Source: Bacteroidales bacterium UBA3824 (lineage in GTDB: Bacteria; Bacteroidota; Bacteroidia; Bacteroidales; UBA3824). Taken from it: 8,445 nucleotides of DNA. Positions within the stretch are counted from its first letter, which is position 1; each line of letters begins with the position of its first letter. Where the stretch lies: positions 1-8,445 of the forward strand of contig DGIK01000002.1 of NCBI GenBank assembly GCA_002393195.1, in the 5' to 3' direction. The notes under the pieces were generated by a model. It saw only the letters and a program-made list of their open reading frames with translations, was not told where the DNA came from and ran no database searches. Shown piece by piece: positions 6,578-8,445 of the stretch. A program made the translations under genes and the position numbers.

Positions 6578-7675
6578 ATGGACGATTTGTGCATATTGAT
6601 AGAACTATCGGACAGCGGATTTGTAACACGGTGGCACGGCAAAGGTTGCAACGGTTTTGAGACCTTTGCCGAAACACCTTGTACTGTTGTCATCGGTAAT
6701 GAATTGTTTTTTTCGCTGCGAAAGAATGTGGCGGATTTTACAAGACAAATGACAAGTTCTGCATCATTATGCAATTTGCCAGTTGCGTTGATGTTTCGGA
6801 ATGATGTTCCGGATATTGACATTGCAAAACTTTCGATGCAGTTTGCAGCGACGGAATTCCATAATGTTTCAATTTTCAATTTTGGAAAAGTGCTGTCAAA
6901 TGTATTGAACAAGGGCAATATTATGTTCCTTGAAAAAGATGGGGACAATCTTGCCGTGGCTATATATGACGGTGCGGGCAAAGTTTTGAAGCAAAAGAAA
7001 CTTGAAGGCTTGGGTGCAAATCCTAATGTCAGCAACGCTGTGGACTTGCTTTGGGATTCACTTGGATACGATGCGTATTACCTTAACAAGGATTCCGAAA
7101 AAGAAAAACTTAGGCTTTTTGCCGAGGATTTTCTAAAAAGCGGACGAAGCGAAATCAACGACTACATCACATTATCAGATGGACATCAACACTCGTGTTT
7201 CTTGTCAAAATGCGAAGTAGAAAGCCGCAAGTCCGACAATGCTTTGGCTCGGGAACTAGCACATTTGCTTGATGCAGTGGGAATGTTGGGGGCGGATTGC
7301 AACCTGATACTTGGCAAGGATACGGTGGACGATTATTTTCACAAATTGGATTCCCATATCGGGTTCAAGACTGTGACGGCTCTTGATGAAAAAGTCACAA
7401 GTGCTATATGGAAATATATCATCAATAGCATTGAGACTCCGACGAGTGTAACACTGTCATCAAAACCATCACCGTCATCGCCGCCCGCACCACCGCCGCC
7501 ACCGCCTTCAACTGCGCCGAAGACCAAAACGTCAAGCACGGTTGCACCGCCACCACCACCGCCAACAGTTGCGCCACAAAAAAAAAATGTTGCGCCACCG
7601 CCGCCACCGCCGACTGTTGCGCCGAAAAGGAGTTGCCCACCGCCGCCGCCACCCCCACTGGCAACAAGAAAATAA
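6578..7675 (+). CDS. Protein with a formin/WASP-like polyproline C-terminal tail
   Basis: This 365-residue protein has two parts. Residues 1 to about 285 look globular and match no family I can name. They begin with a strand, LCILIELSDSGFVTRWHGKG. The region around 114-148 (NIMFLEKDGDNLAVAIYDGAGKVLK and on to LGAN) resembles a strand-hairpin-strand of the actin fold with the catalytic residues missing. CNLILGKDTVDDYF at 241-254 could take the place of an adenosine motif. A degenerate actin-like domain is therefore possible but weak. Residues 290-365 are a disordered Pro/Ser/Thr/Lys tail with four proline runs (302-310, 324-329, 340-345, 354-360), including the repeat VAPPPPPPTVAP twice. There is no membrane segment. 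The start lies 11 bases after the stop of the ATPase gene. The N-terminus is similar to that of the partial gene at the right edge (CILIEL in both), so the two are probably paralogues. Confidence 0.85.
   Translation: MDDLCILIELSDSGFVTRWHGKGCNGFETFAETPCTVVIGNELFFSLRKNVADFTRQMTSSASLCNLPVALMFRNDVPDIDIAKLSMQFAATEFHNVSIFNFGKVLSNVLNKGNIMFLEKDGDNLAVAIYDGAGKVLKQKKLEGLGANPNVSNAVDLLWDSLGYDAYYLNKDSEKEKLRLFAEDFLKSGRSEINDYITLSDGHQHSCFLSKCEVESRKSDNALARELAHLLDAVGMLGADCNLILGKDTVDDYFHKLDSHIGFKTVTALDEKVTSAIWKYIINSIETPTSVTLSSKPSPSSPPAPPPPPPSTAPKTKTSSTVAPPPPPPTVAPQKKNVAPPPPPPTVAPKRSCPPPPPPPLATRK
7541..7623 (+). repeat. Two imperfect 35-base direct repeats coding VAPPPPPPTVAP
   Basis: The units lie at 7541-7575 and 7589-7623, separated by 13 bases that include a run of ten A. 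They differ only at silent third positions and encode the same 12 residues. This looks like an in-frame duplication in the proline-rich tail, with the potential to vary in copy number between strains. Confidence 0.85.
7578..7587 (+). repeat. Run of ten A inside the proline-rich tail gene
   Basis: An A10 homopolymer is read as CAA AAA AAA AAT (Gln-Lys-Lys-Asn) between the two proline repeats. Such runs are prone to polymerase or ribosome slippage. Gaining or losing one base would remove the last two proline runs. One alternative frame gives a Cys/Ala/Thr-rich tail ending at 7683, the other an Arg/His-rich tail ending at 7709. Whether slippage happens is unknown. Confidence 0.8.
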
Positions 7676-7701
7676 ATTATTAACTAAAAACACGAACAAA
7701 A

Positions 7702-8268
7702 ATGATTAACTTGAAAAAAGGAGGTAAAATCAACCTTCAAAAAACAAAACCCGGTCTAAGCAAACTAACATTAGGACTTGGATGGGATGTCAACGAGGGA
7801 GCGTCGAAGTTTCAGTTTGACTGCGATGCGTCCGTTTTCATCCTTGGAGAAAACGGAAAACTCATCAGTGACGAGCATTTCGTTTTTTACAACAACAAAA
7901 TCAGCCCTGACGGTTCTGTCGTCCATAATGGCGACAACAGAACAGGCGCAGGAGATGGCGATGACGAAACAATCAACATCGATTTGACTAAAATATCGTC
8001 AAACGCTCGACAACTTGTTTTCGCGATAAGCATCGATCAAGCCGAGGAACGCGGACAGGATTTCGGTATGATTTCCGGCGCTGTTGCACACGTGTATGAC
8101 AACACAAACAACGAACTCCTCATAGAGTACAATCTCAACGAGAAGTTTGCGGGAACAGACGCTTTGCTCATCGGACGCATTTACCTCATGCCCGAAGGAT
8201 GGGAGTTTGAGGCATTGTCCAATGCATATAACGGCGGTTTGCAGACCCTAATTGACATCTATTGCTAA
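7702..8268 (+). CDS. TerD-family protein (tellurium-resistance / calcium-binding domain)
   Basis: This 188-residue protein is a single full-length TerD domain (the family is usually about 190 residues). Family landmarks are KGGK at 6-9, GLGWD at 25-29, FDCDASVFIL at 39-48, SPDG at 68-71, the acidic loop HNGDNRTGAGDGDDE at 75-89, and a C-terminal W-F-E-A...YNGGLQTL block from 167. The clustered Asp residues in 40-42 and 78-88 are those that bind calcium in characterised TerD proteins. TerD proteins act in the cytoplasm in tellurite, metal and phage-related stress responses and are thought to sit in membrane-linked complexes. The exact biochemical role is not known. No terA, terB, terC or terZ genes lie within the window, so true tellurite resistance is not implied. 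It follows the polyproline gene by 26 bases and precedes that gene's paralogue by 13, so it is embedded in the operon, perhaps as a calcium-responsive module. Confidence 0.95.
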   Translation: MINLKKGGKINLQKTKPGLSKLTLGLGWDVNEGASKFQFDCDASVFILGENGKLISDEHFVFYNNKISPDGSVVHNGDNRTGAGDGDDETINIDLTKISSNARQLVFAISIDQAEERGQDFGMISGAVAHVYDNTNNELLIEYNLNEKFAGTDALLIGRIYLMPEGWEFEALSNAYNGGLQTLIDIYC

Positions 8269-8281
8269 AAAAACTGACAAT

Positions 8282-8445
8282 ATGAAATTCTGCATCCTGA
8301 TAGAATTGACACGCAACACCATATCGTTCCGCTATTATCGTAGTGACGGCGACGAAAAGTTTCTGTCTTTAGGAAAAGACGGAAAACAGTCGTCGTGTGC
8401 GTTGCCATTGACGATTTGGTGCAACGGAACAAAATTTGAAATAGG
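8282..8445 (+). CDS. Start of a protein resembling the polyproline-tailed protein, cut by the window end
   Basis: 54 codons are visible from the ATG at 8282, without a stop. The N-terminus MKFCILIELTRNTISFRYYR aligns with the start of the polyproline-tailed protein (MDDLCILIELSDSGFVTRWH). A later stretch (residues 43-54, LPLTIWCNGTKF) corresponds to TPCTVVIGNELFF there. This suggests a second copy of the same N-terminal domain on the other side of terD. Nothing can be said about the C-terminus, including whether it carries prolines. The leader has no Shine-Dalgarno sequence, and the gap after terD is 13 bases, so it belongs to the same transcription unit. Confidence 0.75.
   Translation, partial: MKFCILIELTRNTISFRYYRSDGDEKFLSLGKDGKQSSCALPLTIWCNGTKFEI

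Larger units (their letters stand above)
7481..7657 (+). other. Polyproline-coding segment (FH1-like)
   Basis: Codons 302-360 encode four runs of six to nine mostly consecutive prolines separated by Ser/Thr/Lys-rich linkers, written mainly with CCG and CCA codons. In eukaryotic formins and WASP proteins such tails bind profilin and SH3 or WW domains. In bacteria, runs of three or more prolines stall ribosomes unless elongation factor P is present. The segment ends just before the gene's stop codon. Confidence 0.9.
2..8445 (+). other. Single co-directional operon, open at both ends
   Basis: All seven coding regions run in the plus direction with gaps of 8, 30, 35, 11, 26 and 13 bases. No terminator-like hairpin with a T-run is visible between them, and no gap is long enough to hold a separate full promoter and leader comfortably. 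Both terminal genes are cut by the window, so the operon is longer than shown. Co-transcription supports a joint function for the tubulin-like, actin-like, polyproline and TerD products. Confidence 0.75.

Noticed and set aside
7339..7667. Gly/Ala/Val-rich minus-strand frames opposite the proline tail
   Set aside because: They arise from the complement of the CCG/CCA codon runs and have no independent support.
7578..7709. A frameshift at the A10 tract fusing the polyproline protein to TerD
   Set aside because: The frame shared with terD meets a TAA at 7681-7683 and the third frame stops at 7707-7709, so no fusion is possible.
7717..7725. Perfect Shine-Dalgarno-like AAAGGAGGT inside the start of terD
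   Set aside because: It encodes the conserved KGGK motif of TerD and is not followed by an ATG at suitable spacing; the true start is at 7702.
7702..8268. A tellurite-resistance operon
   Set aside because: Only the TerD domain is present, with no TerA, TerB, TerC or TerZ gene in view, and TerD occurs widely in other stress-linked gene clusters.

Overview
The window is one tightly packed, entirely plus-strand gene cluster. It holds seven coding regions, two of them cut by the window ends, with gaps of only 8 to 35 bases and no gene on the other strand. The gene starts lack good Shine-Dalgarno sequences and sit behind A/T-rich leaders, five of the six visible stops are TAA and one is TAG, and base composition is moderate to A+T-rich. 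These traits fit a Bacteroidota (Bacteroidales-type) genome. This is an inference from style, not from a marker gene.

Layout, left to right: (1) the 3' part of an unrecognised acidic protein, open from the first bases of the window; (2) a 109-residue protein with three membrane segments; (3) a 542-residue tubulin/FtsZ-superfamily protein of the Tubulin_2-like kind, with its N-terminal glycine loop and its GGTGAS signature loop both visible; (4) a 1261-residue protein whose last ~690 residues form an actin/Hsp70-type (ASKHA) ATPase with recognisable phosphate-1, phosphate-2 and adenosine motifs, interrupted by a Trp/Ser/Asp-rich low-complexity insert and preceded by ~570 residues of unknown fold; (5) a 365-residue protein with an unassigned globular part and a C-terminal tail of four proline runs resembling a formin FH1 or WASP-type tail; (6) a TerD-family protein with the conserved acidic calcium-binding residues; (7) the start of a gene whose N-terminus resembles that of gene 5.

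The arrangement suggests one multiprotein system. A tubulin-like GTPase and an actin-like ATPase, which could each be polymer-forming or switch-like, are encoded next to each other with a small membrane protein that could serve as an anchor, a polyproline protein that could be a scaffold, and a TerD protein that could respond to calcium or another metal. Tubulin_2-type proteins have been linked in the literature to predicted membrane-remodelling gene neighbourhoods with von Willebrand A proteins, and TerD is linked to metal- and stress-responsive membrane complexes. The combination seen here, particularly with the giant actin-like protein and a proline-rich partner, is the main point of interest. 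No RNA genes, insertion sequences, CRISPR arrays or clear terminators were seen.
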